Shown in pieces: positions 1 to 6,985 of a DNA stretch of 64,000 nt (within the stretch, counting starts at the first letter, position 1; each line of letters opens with the position of its first letter). The stretch lies in assembly GCF_029906345.1 (NCBI RefSeq), contig NZ_JARYGY010000008.1:245940-309939 (forward strand). The letters run 5' to 3'. Source of the DNA: Aquimarina mycalae. GTDB lineage: Bacteria; Bacteroidota; Bacteroidia; Flavobacteriales; Flavobacteriaceae. Under the pieces are notes generated by a model, which saw only the letters and a program-made list of their open reading frames with translations, made no database searches and had not been told where the DNA came from. The translations under genes were made by a program, and so were the position numbers.

Positions 1-87
1 ATAATTGGCAGTTCCTATACCAAGACCAACAAATACGATATGCGGGAGAAATCGATTTGCTTGTTTAAAATAAAATGGTACAGCCAT
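1..87 (-). CDS. Possible partial gene running off the left edge, unknown membrane-like N-terminus
   Basis: An ATG on the minus strand at 87 opens a frame of 29 codons that continues past the window edge. It starts Met-Ala-Val-Pro-Phe-Tyr-Phe and contains a hydrophobic Gly-rich stretch (Ile-Val-Phe-Val-Gly-Leu-Gly-Ile-Gly). An in-frame stop lies 8 codons upstream. It lies downstream of the first palindromic element, in the same orientation as the other cassette genes. The fragment is too short for a family call, and it may be chance. Confidence 0.3.
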   Translation of the reverse strand, partial: MAVPFYFKQANRFLPHIVFVGLGIGTANY

Positions 88-143
88 TATTATATAGTCT
101 ATAATTTTTTTGAATCACTCTTTTTAATGCTTGACGAATGTTT

Positions 144-272
144 GCAACCCTTTATGTATGGTTAGTTGCGTTTGGACTAAAGTTAGTAAAAAGGGGTAAA
201 CTGGAGGAGAATTCATAGCGTTTTTCTGATTAACTCATAAAAAAATCAAGCAATTAATAATACACGTTATTA
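144..272 (-). repeat. attC-like palindromic element 1
   Basis: The left arm TGTATGGTTAGTTGCG pairs imperfectly with the reverse complement of the right arm, TGTATTATTAATTGC. The right end, CGTTATTAACC, overlaps the stop codon of the 270..917 gene. It is the last element seen at the left of the array. Confidence 0.6.
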
Positions 273-917
273 ACCGCTGATTTTTACTATTTCGGCTTCT
301 AGTTCAATAATTTCTCTATTTCCATACAAGAAAAAATCTCCAATTTTCGCACTATCATTAAATTCAACAGGTAATTCTATATAAGTAATGTTATCGTATA
401 AATTATGTCTATTTTCTTTTTTAGAGCGTCCTACAAATGCTCTTTTTGTTTTGGTATATAAATTTACTGCAATATTGATTTTATTTGCAATTACTAACAA
501 GTCGATTCCTTCTTCAACATCAAGATTTGTATTGTAAATAATTTCGTAATTGCTTGTGTTTTCGCTTAATAGTTTTGAGAAATGTAAGTCACGAATTAAT
601 GAAGGGTATGTTCTATAAATCCTTGCTTTTAATCCAATCATAACATCATTTGTTAATGAATTTTCACGAAACCATTTTTTGTTATTTGCTAAATAATAAT
701 TGAAAAATTCGTTTTGTGATGGTAGTTTTTTGTTGTTATAAATATACTTGTAAAAACTGTCAAGAAAAGTAGGAAACCTAATTTCCCATTCAGCCTTTTG
801 ATTTCGTGTTTTCAAAAATGTTAATTCGAAGGAAAGAATTTCGTTTTCTATTTCTTTAGAAGATATTTTAAAAAGTTCTAAATGATTTGAGTATTTTGAA
901 ATATCTAAATTGGCCAT
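270..917 (-). CDS. Hypothetical protein with a possible PD-(D/E)XK-like core
   Basis: This is a 215-residue soluble protein with no signal peptide or membrane segment, and I do not recognise the family. Near residues 130 to 160 it has an acidic turn followed by Gly-Ile-Asp-Leu-Leu-Val, a short gap, and Ile-Ala-Val-Asn-Leu-Tyr-Thr-Lys-Thr. This strand-D-strand-K spacing resembles the core of PD-(D/E)XK nucleases, although Asn stands where an acidic residue or Gln is usual, so a nuclease role is only a guess. It is the last gene of a close-packed four-gene unit (1943, 1122, 919, 270). Its start lies 1 to 2 bases from the stop of the preceding small gene, so they are probably translated together. 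Its stop falls inside the palindromic element that ends the cassette. Confidence 0.65.
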   Translation of the reverse strand: MANLDISKYSNHLELFKISSKEIENEILSFELTFLKTRNQKAEWEIRFPTFLDSFYKYIYNNKKLPSQNEFFNYYLANNKKWFRENSLTNDVMIGLKARIYRTYPSLIRDLHFSKLLSENTSNYEIIYNTNLDVEEGIDLLVIANKINIAVNLYTKTKRAFVGRSKKENRHNLYDNITYIELPVEFNDSAKIGDFFLYGNREIIELEAEIVKISG

Positions 918-918
918 A

Positions 919-1116
919 CTAGAATCTCAATTGTAAATTCAGTTTAAAGTAAAGCCTACGATCTTTTTCTTGATATAATTTTCCAAATCTATGACAAGCG
1001 TTTGTTAGATCGGTTCTTAGAGAGTCGTTTTGAATTTTTTCTTTCTTTTTTATCGGATTCCAAATAATTCCAATTATCCCTAAAATTGCGATTGATATTA
1101 TTAGAACATATCCCAT
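919..1116 (-). CDS. Small single-pass membrane protein, unknown function
   Basis: This 65-residue protein has one N-terminal hydrophobic segment (residues 3 to 20, rich in Ile, Leu and Gly), then a lysine-rich stretch and a basic tail. The tail probably faces the cytoplasm by the positive-inside rule. It lies 5 bases after the 1122..1904 gene and directly before the 270..917 gene, so co-transcription is likely. No family is recognised. The tail (Asn-Ala-Cys-His-Arg-Phe-Gly-Lys-Leu-Tyr) is unlike its neighbours and could come from a frame fused by a cassette event. The ORF is short but tightly packed between two real genes. Confidence 0.45.
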   Translation of the reverse strand: MGYVLIISIAILGIIGIIWNPIKKKEKIQNDSLRTDLTNACHRFGKLYQEKDRRLYFKLNLQLRF

Positions 1117-1121
1117 TTAAG

Positions 1122-1904
1122 TTACTTATTTGTAAGCGAATCTATCTTGGATTTTATATCAATTATTTCTTCTGGAATCCAATCAAAAGATTTATCTAAT
1201 TCATATGCTTTTTGTTTTAGCTTTAATGCTTCTTGATAATTACCTAGTTTTAACATTAAATCAGCTTTTGAATCATATGGGTTTGCATTTTTAGGTTCGC
1301 ATCTTATAAAGTTGTCAAAAGCCTCATTTGCTTTGTCTAACTCATTGTTGTTTATATACGCATATCCTAAAATATTATAACCTGAACCATAGTCTTTATC
1401 CAATTCAATTGATTTCTTTCCTGCTTTAATTGCTAGACTTGGATTTTTTCTAAAAAGTAAAAAACAAATACTATGATGAAGATATTTATCAGATGGACAC
1501 CGTTCTCCTAATTCAAATAATTTAGTTTCATAAATATCATCAGGATTTTTTAATCTAAATTCAGTTGCATCAATCAATATTTGTTCTTCTTTAGAAACTA
1601 AATGCTTATACTTTTTGGCTAGTTCGTGATTCAGTTTTTTTATTGAATCATCTTGAGAATACATTGATATAAAGTTGTACATTCTTGCAAAACTACTGTC
1701 CAATTCGATTGCCTTTTTATAATGTGTTGTAGGATTACTATTGATACCGTTTTGGACTAAAAATCTAGCTTTTTCAAAATGTTCTTTTGCTTTCTCAGAT
1801 GATGAGGTAATTGGAATAATACTTTGTAAAGATTCTTTTTTTTCCATTATGTTGTTTTTACAAGATATTATTAATGGGATAAGCAGTAGGACAATTATTC
1901 TCAT
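1122..1904 (-). CDS. TPR-repeat lipoprotein
   Basis: This 260-residue protein has a lipoprotein signal (hydrophobic residues 3 to 14 ending Ile-Ile-Ser-Cys, with Cys15 the predicted lipidation site). The mature part is helical. At residues 40 to 75 and 150 to 250 it has tetratricopeptide-like units, with patterns such as Ala-x-Lys-Ala-Gly-Lys-Lys-Ser-Ile-Glu-Leu-Asp and Gly-Tyr-Ala-Tyr-Ile. TPRs mediate protein-protein contacts, so it is probably a periplasmic or outer-membrane scaffold, and no partner is evident. Transcription likely continues into the 919 and 270 genes. A half-copy of the cassette palindrome lies just upstream, between it and the 1943 gene, which suggests that two cassettes fused here. 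Confidence 0.75.
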   Translation of the reverse strand: MRIIVLLLIPLIISCKNNIMEKKESLQSIIPITSSSEKAKEHFEKARFLVQNGINSNPTTHYKKAIELDSSFARMYNFISMYSQDDSIKKLNHELAKKYKHLVSKEEQILIDATEFRLKNPDDIYETKLFELGERCPSDKYLHHSICFLLFRKNPSLAIKAGKKSIELDKDYGSGYNILGYAYINNNELDKANEAFDNFIRCEPKNANPYDSKADLMLKLGNYQEALKLKQKAYELDKSFDWIPEEIIDIKSKIDSLTNK

Positions 1905-1920
1905 ATGGTAAAATTCATTT

Positions 1921-1944
1921 AGCTATTATGATCACATAGATCTT
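1921..1944 (-). repeat. Remnant half of a family-B attC-like element
   Basis: The sequence AGCTATTATGATCACATAGA closely matches the right arm of the complete family-B elements (for example GCTGCTATGATCACATATAT near 18691). No left arm or body follows. It abuts the stop codon of the 1943 gene, as complete elements do. It reads as a solo arm left after deletion. Confidence 0.45.
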
Positions 1945-2539
1945 ATTTTTCATTTTCATAGAGTTCAATTGCTTTTAAAAATTTTTGTCCTCCAGATTCT
2001 GTTTGGTCATAGATAAAACGATTTAGGTTCAGTTCGGGATGATTTTCTTCAATCCAGATTAAAAGTCCATTTTTGTTTTTCTCCCAAGCCAATTCGTCAA
2101 AATTCAAATATTCCTCTTTTACAGACATTATTTTATTGTTTTTAAATTTCAGAATTTCGTATGTCAAAAATGGCTTTCCCATAAGGAAACGAATTCTTTT
2201 GTCAGTTTTTGAGACTTTTGCTTTGACAATTCCGTTTTCCAATTCCATTTCAAGAACTTTATACGTTGGTTCAAATACAGAATCCCATTTTAACCAATTC
2301 TCCAAGTAATCATTTTTAGAATATCTAACCTCATACCCATATTTAGGTATGGATGTAACAAGGCTGTCTGCGAGTAAAGCTTTCATTTCAGAACTATTCG
2401 ATTTGTCTAAGGCCTCAAAATATTTTTTAGCTATTTCAAGCTTATCAATTGACTTTTCCGAGTTTTTACAACTTATAAACACTGTTAATAATACAATGGA
2501 AATTATTAGAATTCGATTTATATTGATCTGGCTGGTCAT
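1943..2539 (-). CDS. Lipoprotein with an NTF2/SnoaL-like domain (tentative)
   Basis: This 198-residue protein has a lipoprotein signal: hydrophobic residues 10 to 22 followed by Phe-Ile-Ser-Cys-Lys. The mature chain begins with a helix (Ala-Lys-Lys-Tyr-Phe-Glu-Ala-Leu-Asp) and then a Leu-Ala-Asp-Ser-Leu-Val stretch. It then alternates predicted beta strands (Thr-Tyr-Lys-Val-Leu-Glu-Met-Glu-Leu-Glu-Asn-Gly). This resembles the cone-shaped NTF2/SnoaL fold of many small Bacteroidetes lipoproteins, but no catalytic residues are identifiable. It is the first gene after element 2 and has its own ATG. The function is unknown. Confidence 0.65.
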   Translation of the reverse strand: MTSQININRILIISIVLLTVFISCKNSEKSIDKLEIAKKYFEALDKSNSSEMKALLADSLVTSIPKYGYEVRYSKNDYLENWLKWDSVFEPTYKVLEMELENGIVKAKVSKTDKRIRFLMGKPFLTYEILKFKNNKIMSVKEEYLNFDELAWEKNKNGLLIWIEENHPELNLNRFIYDQTESGGQKFLKAIELYENEK

Positions 2540-2545
2540 AATGTG

Positions 2546-2738
2546 TTATAATGGCTCGTATAAGAAACGTAAGGGATTAATAAGCGATACGTTTCGGATT
2601 GGTACTAAGCCAAATATAAATATTATAGTTTTATCTTTTTTCTGATAAACGTCAAATTTTATGGTTGACGACTTAGTAAATAAACATAGACCTTTCGATT
2701 CAGTCTAAAAGGCCTATGCTTTCTTAAATATTGTTATC
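2546..2738 (-). repeat. attC-like palindromic element 2 (family A)
   Basis: The left end is GTTATAATGGCTCGTATAAG and the right end TTTCTTAAATATTGTTATC; the arms are imperfect inverted repeats. It has the family-A body with CGATACGTTTCGG and ACTAAGCCAAATATAA, shared with the elements near 5908, 12506 and 14928. Confidence 0.8.
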
Positions 2739-2763
2739 AATAGGCATTATAAATATTAGATCT

Positions 2764-3414
2764 TTACAGCCATCCATAATATATGTAAACCAAAGCAACG
2801 GTATCAAAAAAACCATGAACAGCGATGTTGAACCATAAATCGCTCTTACGAAGATGAAAAATTATAGCGAGTAATATACCCGTAATACCTGATAAGATCT
2901 GTCCAGTTATGCCTTGATAAGCGTGTAACCAGCCAAAAATAAAGCCAAAGAGTAGAATGTTAATAACCAGGCTTATGTTGCTTGAGCCGAAAAATTTGGT
3001 AAACTGTCGCATTAAATATCCTCTAAATACAATTTCTTCACCGAATGCTGCTCCAACCCAAATAAGAGCAAATAGATTCAGTGTTTTTGGCAAGTTACCA
3101 GTATAGGGATCGAACACAGAAAAGTCAATGGGTTGTCCTGTAATATAAGTAACGCTTGGAAGCATTACGTAAGAATAAAATAGGAAAATTACGATGCCAT
3201 AAATTGGTGCTATGACTAATAAGCTTTTAATATTAAATCTTTTTCGCTGAAATCCTAAAGAGCGAAAAAGATCTTTTCTATATTCGACTGCACTGGTTAC
3301 TATCATTAATATCGCTACTATAATCATATGAAAGTAACCAGATAGATATAATAAACAACAAAGAAGTAGTGTGATTAAAGGAGTTAATTTTGTTTTCAGA
3401 AAGTCATTATTCAT
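2764..3414 (-). CDS. CPBP-family intramembrane protease
   Basis: This 216-residue polytopic protein has about six hydrophobic segments. It carries the three motifs of the CPBP (CAAX prenyl protease/Abi) family: Glu-Glu-x-x-x-Arg at residues 126 to 131, Trp-Leu-His near 164, and His-Gly-Phe-Phe-Asp at 200 to 204. Members are intramembrane glutamic endopeptidases, and in bacteria the substrates are mostly unknown. It lies 116 bases downstream of a LytTR regulator in the same orientation, and both sit in one cassette between elements 2 and 3. A TAATTTTG box (a Bacteroidetes -7 match) on the minus strand at 3502 to 3509 suggests its own promoter, although no well-spaced -33 TTG is seen. The pairing suggests that the regulator controls the protease or is processed by it. 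Confidence 0.85.
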   Translation of the reverse strand: MNNDFLKTKLTPLITLLLCCLLYLSGYFHMIIVAILMIVTSAVEYRKDLFRSLGFQRKRFNIKSLLVIAPIYGIVIFLFYSYVMLPSVTYITGQPIDFSVFDPYTGNLPKTLNLFALIWVGAAFGEEIVFRGYLMRQFTKFFGSSNISLVINILLFGFIFGWLHAYQGITGQILSGITGILLAIIFHLRKSDLWFNIAVHGFFDTVALVYIYYGWL

Positions 3415-3530
3415 GGTTTATCGTTTTTAAAATTTTTAACGAAGTAACAACCATAAAGGCTTTAAAATGGGTAAAAACTGTTTGTTTTGACTGAATGGTA
3501 GCAAAATTATAGCTGAATAATCAACCAGAC

Positions 3531-4358
3531 TTACATCTTATTTTCAAACCAATCCATAAATGCTTGTTTTTTGTATCTGCTGATTGTTATTTGAAAAGTG
3601 TTTTTGTTAAACAATGTAGGTTTAAGTAGCACTAGTAATTTTCCATTTTCTATTGATTGTACTTGTTCAATAGATCGAGCATGAAGAATGGTTTGTCTAT
3701 TTGCTCTAAAAAAACTTTGTTTGTTGATTTTAGGTTCAGCCTCATTTAAAGTAAAATCTGTAATCATTGAAGTACCATCAGTTTTTACAATATATACTAT
3801 TTTGTTTTCGCTGTAAAAAAATGCGATTTCATCATAACCTATCAATGTGATTTTGCCAGCATGTTCAACTTTAAGTTTTCCGTTTATAGATAAAAACTTA
3901 TGAAGTTTATATATATCGGTTGCGAACAAAAGAGGAATACATAGTAAACACGAAAGCATAGAAACAGAATATCCTGTTAGCAGACCATAAAGGTTATACG
4001 AGTTGATCCCATTTATCAATCCATTTAAAGTAAAGTAAAAAAGGAAATAGACAATCGATATATATCCTAAGGTCGTGAATAGAAAACGCAAAAGTATGCG
4101 CACAGTAATTTTTTCAACGAAATACCTTTTTTTGAAATAATTAAAATTGAAATACGCAATAATTAGAGTAATACTACCAAGAATAATTGAAACAATTATA
4201 GGAAACCAAGGGAATGCATAGGATTTATGGAGGGGAAAGTTTTCTGGCTCGGTAAGGTGATTGGCAAAAATTGATATTATTATAAGTATTAAACCAGTTT
4301 TGACCCAAAAATTTGAAAAATTAATTTTTTGTTTAATAAAAGTTAGTATTACTGTCAT
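3531..4358 (-). CDS. Membrane-anchored LytTR-family DNA-binding regulator
   Basis: This 275-residue protein has four hydrophobic segments at roughly residues 21-38, 51-70, 90-110 and 122-145. A cytoplasmic LytTR domain follows from about 160 to 272. Family features include Glu-Ile-Ala-Phe-Phe-Tyr-Ser-Glu-Asn-Lys, a Thr-Asp-Gly-Thr-Ser turn, the hallmark Phe-Phe-Arg-Ala-Asn-Arg-Gln-Thr-Ile-Leu, and Ser-Arg-Tyr-Lys-Lys near the end. There is no receiver domain, so it is a one-component membrane-bound transcription factor rather than a two-component response regulator. It is the first gene of its cassette, followed by a CPBP protease. Release of the DNA-binding domain by that protease is conceivable but unproven. 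Confidence 0.85.
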   Translation of the reverse strand: MTVILTFIKQKINFSNFWVKTGLILIIISIFANHLTEPENFPLHKSYAFPWFPIIVSIILGSITLIIAYFNFNYFKKRYFVEKITVRILLRFLFTTLGYISIVYFLFYFTLNGLINGINSYNLYGLLTGYSVSMLSCLLCIPLLFATDIYKLHKFLSINGKLKVEHAGKITLIGYDEIAFFYSENKIVYIVKTDGTSMITDFTLNEAEPKINKQSFFRANRQTILHARSIEQVQSIENGKLLVLLKPTLFNKNTFQITISRYKKQAFMDWFENKM

Positions 4359-4397
4359 TTAAATTTTAGTCTATCTTCTTAATTTTTCAAGTTTATG

Positions 4398-4496
4398 TAT
4401 AACGTCTCGACTATGATTCCATCTTAGAATCATCCATTGATTAATACTTTATTTTGGGATGACTCAAAACACAATTAATTATAATCATTATTAGCA
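4398..4496 (-). repeat. attC-like palindromic element 3
   Basis: This is a compact 99-bp element. The left end TATAACGTCTCGACTATGAT pairs with the right end TTATAATCATTATTAGC. The body is short and has no family-A, B or C core. Confidence 0.75.
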
Positions 4497-4504
4497 ACTG
4501 ATAT

Positions 4505-5047
4505 TTATTCATTCAGTATTTTTAAGACATCTTCTTGCACACTTATTTGTGTTCTAAGGAGTTCCTCCATCATTAATTTTAGGATCCGTTTTTCTTTAGT
4601 ACCTGTTTCGGTCAAATTTGCATACACAAAGTCTATGATTTTATTCCGTTTATACATTAACAGTTCATTTCCATCTTCTATGTCTGCCAAAATGGATAAT
4701 TTATCATAGTCTATAAGCTCTATTTTTGAGTTGGAAAGTGCTTTCCAATAATTCAGTTTAATACGAGGGCCATTTATGCCTCCTGCTTTAATAATAACTT
4801 CAATGAGTGTCAATGTTTCATTATTGGAATAAAAATCAAGAGAATCCACTAATGTTTTTTGATAAGGTGTTTTATCGTTTATTTCCTTATTAGTCTCATC
4901 AAATTCTTTTTTCAAAGACGCGTAGAAATTCTTTATATAATCCCTGTCTTTTCTTGCTTCGTTCCAGTTGTTTATGTACAAAGCGATTAAAACACCTAAT
5001 AAAACAGGTATAATATCTTTAATAAATGCTTTAAAGTCGTTTTTCAT
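4505..5047 (-). CDS. DUF6090-like membrane-anchored protein
   Basis: This is a 180-residue protein. After a short cytoplasmic start there is one membrane segment (residues 13 to 26) ending in Ala-Leu-Tyr-Ile-Asn-Asn-Trp-Asn-Glu-Ala-Arg-Lys, the characteristic opening of a common Bacteroidetes family of unknown function (DUF6090 type). The remaining 150 residues are charged, helical and probably periplasmic. It is alone in its cassette, and its stop lies about 9 bases from the core of element 3. I know of no biochemical role for this family. Confidence 0.7.
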   Translation of the reverse strand: MKNDFKAFIKDIIPVLLGVLIALYINNWNEARKDRDYIKNFYASLKKEFDETNKEINDKTPYQKTLVDSLDFYSNNETLTLIEVIIKAGGINGPRIKLNYWKALSNSKIELIDYDKLSILADIEDGNELLMYKRNKIIDFVYANLTETGTKEKRILKLMMEELLRTQISVQEDVLKILNE

Positions 5048-5070
5048 TATTGTGTTATGTTCTGCTTGTT

Positions 5071-5262
5071 GTTAACGGTTTGTATATGAAACTTAGCGTG
5101 CAAAAATATACTACATTTCGAGTTTATCACAGAGCCATTTTTTTATATTTTGTTTTAACTTTTCATTTTATAGCCAAGTCAAGAAGATTTGTCGGACTTG
5201 GTTATAAGCTCTAAACTTTGTGTTAAGCACCAAATCCCGTATTAATTATAGCTTTTGTTAGA
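5071..5262 (-). repeat. attC-like palindromic element 4 (family C)
   Basis: The left end is GTTAACGGTTTGTATATGAA and the right end ATTATAGCTTTTGTTAGATG. The body contains TACTACATTTCGAG, TTATATTTTGTTTTAAC and AAGCACCAAATCCCGTATTA. The left half is nearly the same as the element at 10538 and the right half nearly the same as the element at 19600. Confidence 0.8.
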
Positions 5263-5289
5263 TGCTTTTTTTAATCATTATTTTTATCG

Positions 5290-5889
5290 CTAATTAGGAG
5301 AAAGATTATTCGGGTCAATATCATTAAAAGCATCCTTAATAGTTAATTTATATTGAAAAGAATCTTTAATGATTATCGTTTTAGAATAATTTATAAGTTT
5401 ATTATCTAAACTTAAAGTGTCTATTCTATTTAAGCTGTGAACTATATATAAGTAATTTTTATAATCTGTAATTGTATATATTAACGATAATTTTCCTTTT
5501 TTGGTTATTTTTAATTTGTAGCTATCCCTATAGTTATCCTTAGAGTTAATAGTTGACAATTCATCAAATATTTTTTTTGGTAAATGAGGTCTATTTTCAT
5601 TATAATGCCATAAATCTAACAAAGCGTATGAATTGTCATTTGGAGTGATTAAGGAGTCTAGAATAACATGTTTATTGTTTTCTAAAAATTCAAAAACTTC
5701 TATTTTTTTATTTAATCTGTCAGAATTTTTAATTTGGTTATATTCATTTAAGAGCACACTTTTTTTAATCTCTTCCGAAGCAGGTTTTTTGGGAAATATT
5801 ACAGCATAGCCAATAACGAGAAGTATAAGAATAATGGGTACTACGAGTATTATTAAACATCCTCTTTTTAGGAAACTTTTGTTTTTCAA
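5290..5889 (-). CDS. Membrane-anchored hypothetical protein (TTG start)
   Basis: This 199-residue protein has a basic N-terminus, one strong membrane segment (residues 11 to 32, rich in Ile, Leu and Val) and a mostly beta, polar ectodomain. No family is recognised. There is no in-frame ATG close to the N-terminus, so translation probably begins at the TTG at 5889. The frame is open and coherent through the whole protein, including the membrane segment immediately downstream. It is alone in its cassette between elements 4 and 5. Confidence 0.6.
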   Translation of the reverse strand: MKNKSFLKRGCLIILVVPIILILLVIGYAVIFPKKPASEEIKKSVLLNEYNQIKNSDRLNKKIEVFEFLENNKHVILDSLITPNDNSYALLDLWHYNENRPHLPKKIFDELSTINSKDNYRDSYKLKITKKGKLSLIYTITDYKNYLYIVHSLNRIDTLSLDNKLINYSKTIIIKDSFQYKLTIKDAFNDIDPNNLSPN

Positions 5890-5907
5890 GATTTGATTTT
5901 TAATTGC

Positions 5908-6097
5908 ATGTAAATTCTCGTATAAGAAACGTAGTGCATAATAATCGATACGTTTCGGATCGGTATTAAGCCAAATATAAATATTTTGCGTTTATCATTT
6001 TTCGTAAATGCCAAATTTATAGTTGGTGATTTTGCAAATACACACAGACCTTTTGATTAATCTCAAAAAGTCTTATGTCTTCTTATTCATTGTTGTA
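5908..6097 (-). repeat. attC-like palindromic element 5 (family A)
   Basis: The left end is TGTAAATTCTCGTATAAG and the right end TCTTCTTATTCATTGTTGTA. The body (CGATACGTTTCGGATCGGTA) is almost identical to the element at 12506. The right arm includes the stop codon of the 6083 gene. Confidence 0.85.
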
Positions 6098-6922
6098 AAA
6101 TGTTTTTTGCCGCCATAAATACCCAAAGATTAATATGATTATTATATAAAAAACATTAAAAATCATAGCATGCAAAAACTCATTTTGAGCTTCTGAAATA
6201 GATAATAAGGTACCACCAAAATGATTATTACTTGCATGTAACAATGCTCCTATAAAAATAGAATAACGATTAAAACCAAGATATGCTATAATAAGTGAAA
6301 GTGCTATACCTACTAAAGGATAAGTAATAAAAGCTTCTATATATGGATGATTTGGGAAATTATACCCTTGTAGTGCAATAGGCATGTGCCAAATCCCCCA
6401 TATTAATCCTAATATAACTACTCCTTTAAATGAGCCAAGACTTCCAATTAATTTTTCTTGTAAGTAGCCTCTCCAACCTATTTCTTCTCCCAAAACAAGA
6501 AATACTGTAAGAGGATATCCGAGTAATAATAAAAGTGTAGATGTTAAAGGTGTACCTATCTTAGATATATCTGGAACTGTTCTAATATTTAATAATACCT
6601 GTGTTGAAATAATGATTCCAAAGTATATAATAGGAATCAGAAAAGCCAAAAATGAACTTTTGAAAGATGGTTTGAAAAACTTCAAATCTTTCCAGTTACC
6701 TCCTTCTTTTTTGTTCAAAATGAAAGCTAAGATCGCAGGAATAAAAGCATAAATTAACATTATAACTGCATTAGCAATTGGATTTGAAAAGTCAAAAATT
6801 GATGTAGTTGTGAATCCAAATGTCCAAGAAATCCCTAGAACTAATAGGGTGTATCTTTTTACTTTTTGAATAGGATGAATTGAGTTGGGCGAATTAGTCT
6901 GTTCGCTATTTATTGTGTACAT
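6083..6922 (-). CDS. CPBP-family intramembrane protease
   Basis: This 279-residue protein has about eight hydrophobic segments. It carries the CPBP motifs Gly-Glu-Glu-Ile-Gly-Trp-Arg-Gly-Tyr (Glu146, Glu147, Arg151), Trp-Gly-Ile-Trp-His-Met (His179) and Leu-Leu-His-Ala-Ser-Asn (His229), so all the catalytic positions of the family are present. It is co-oriented with the AraC-type membrane regulator 63 bases upstream and shares a cassette with it. The intergenic gap holds an 11-bp perfect inverted repeat. The last residues (Asn-Asn-Glu) are encoded within the palindromic element. The substrate is unknown. It may act in membrane-protein maturation, bacteriocin-immunity-type functions, or proteolysis of the neighbouring regulator. 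Confidence 0.87.
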   Translation of the reverse strand: MYTINSEQTNSPNSIHPIQKVKRYTLLVLGISWTFGFTTTSIFDFSNPIANAVIMLIYAFIPAILAFILNKKEGGNWKDLKFFKPSFKSSFLAFLIPIIYFGIIISTQVLLNIRTVPDISKIGTPLTSTLLLLLGYPLTVFLVLGEEIGWRGYLQEKLIGSLGSFKGVVILGLIWGIWHMPIALQGYNFPNHPYIEAFITYPLVGIALSLIIAYLGFNRYSIFIGALLHASNNHFGGTLLSISEAQNEFLHAMIFNVFYIIIILIFGYLWRQKTFYNNE

Positions 6923-6925
6923 AGA

Positions 6926-6975
6926 ATATTGTTTATTACGATTAAATGCTAAGCAAATGAACGGATAAACAATAT
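6926..6975. promoter_or_regulatory. 11-bp inverted repeat between the AraC-type regulator and the CPBP protease
   Basis: ATATTGTTTAT at 6926-6936 and ATAAACAATAT at 6965-6975 are perfect inverted repeats separated by 28 bases. They fill the short gap between the two genes. The position suits an operator for the upstream regulator, or a weak hairpin between the two cistrons. No full promoter is seen; CAAATGAA (6955-6962) is one mismatch from a minus-strand TAnnTTTG box. Confidence 0.4.
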
Positions 6976-6985
6976 CTTAATCGAC

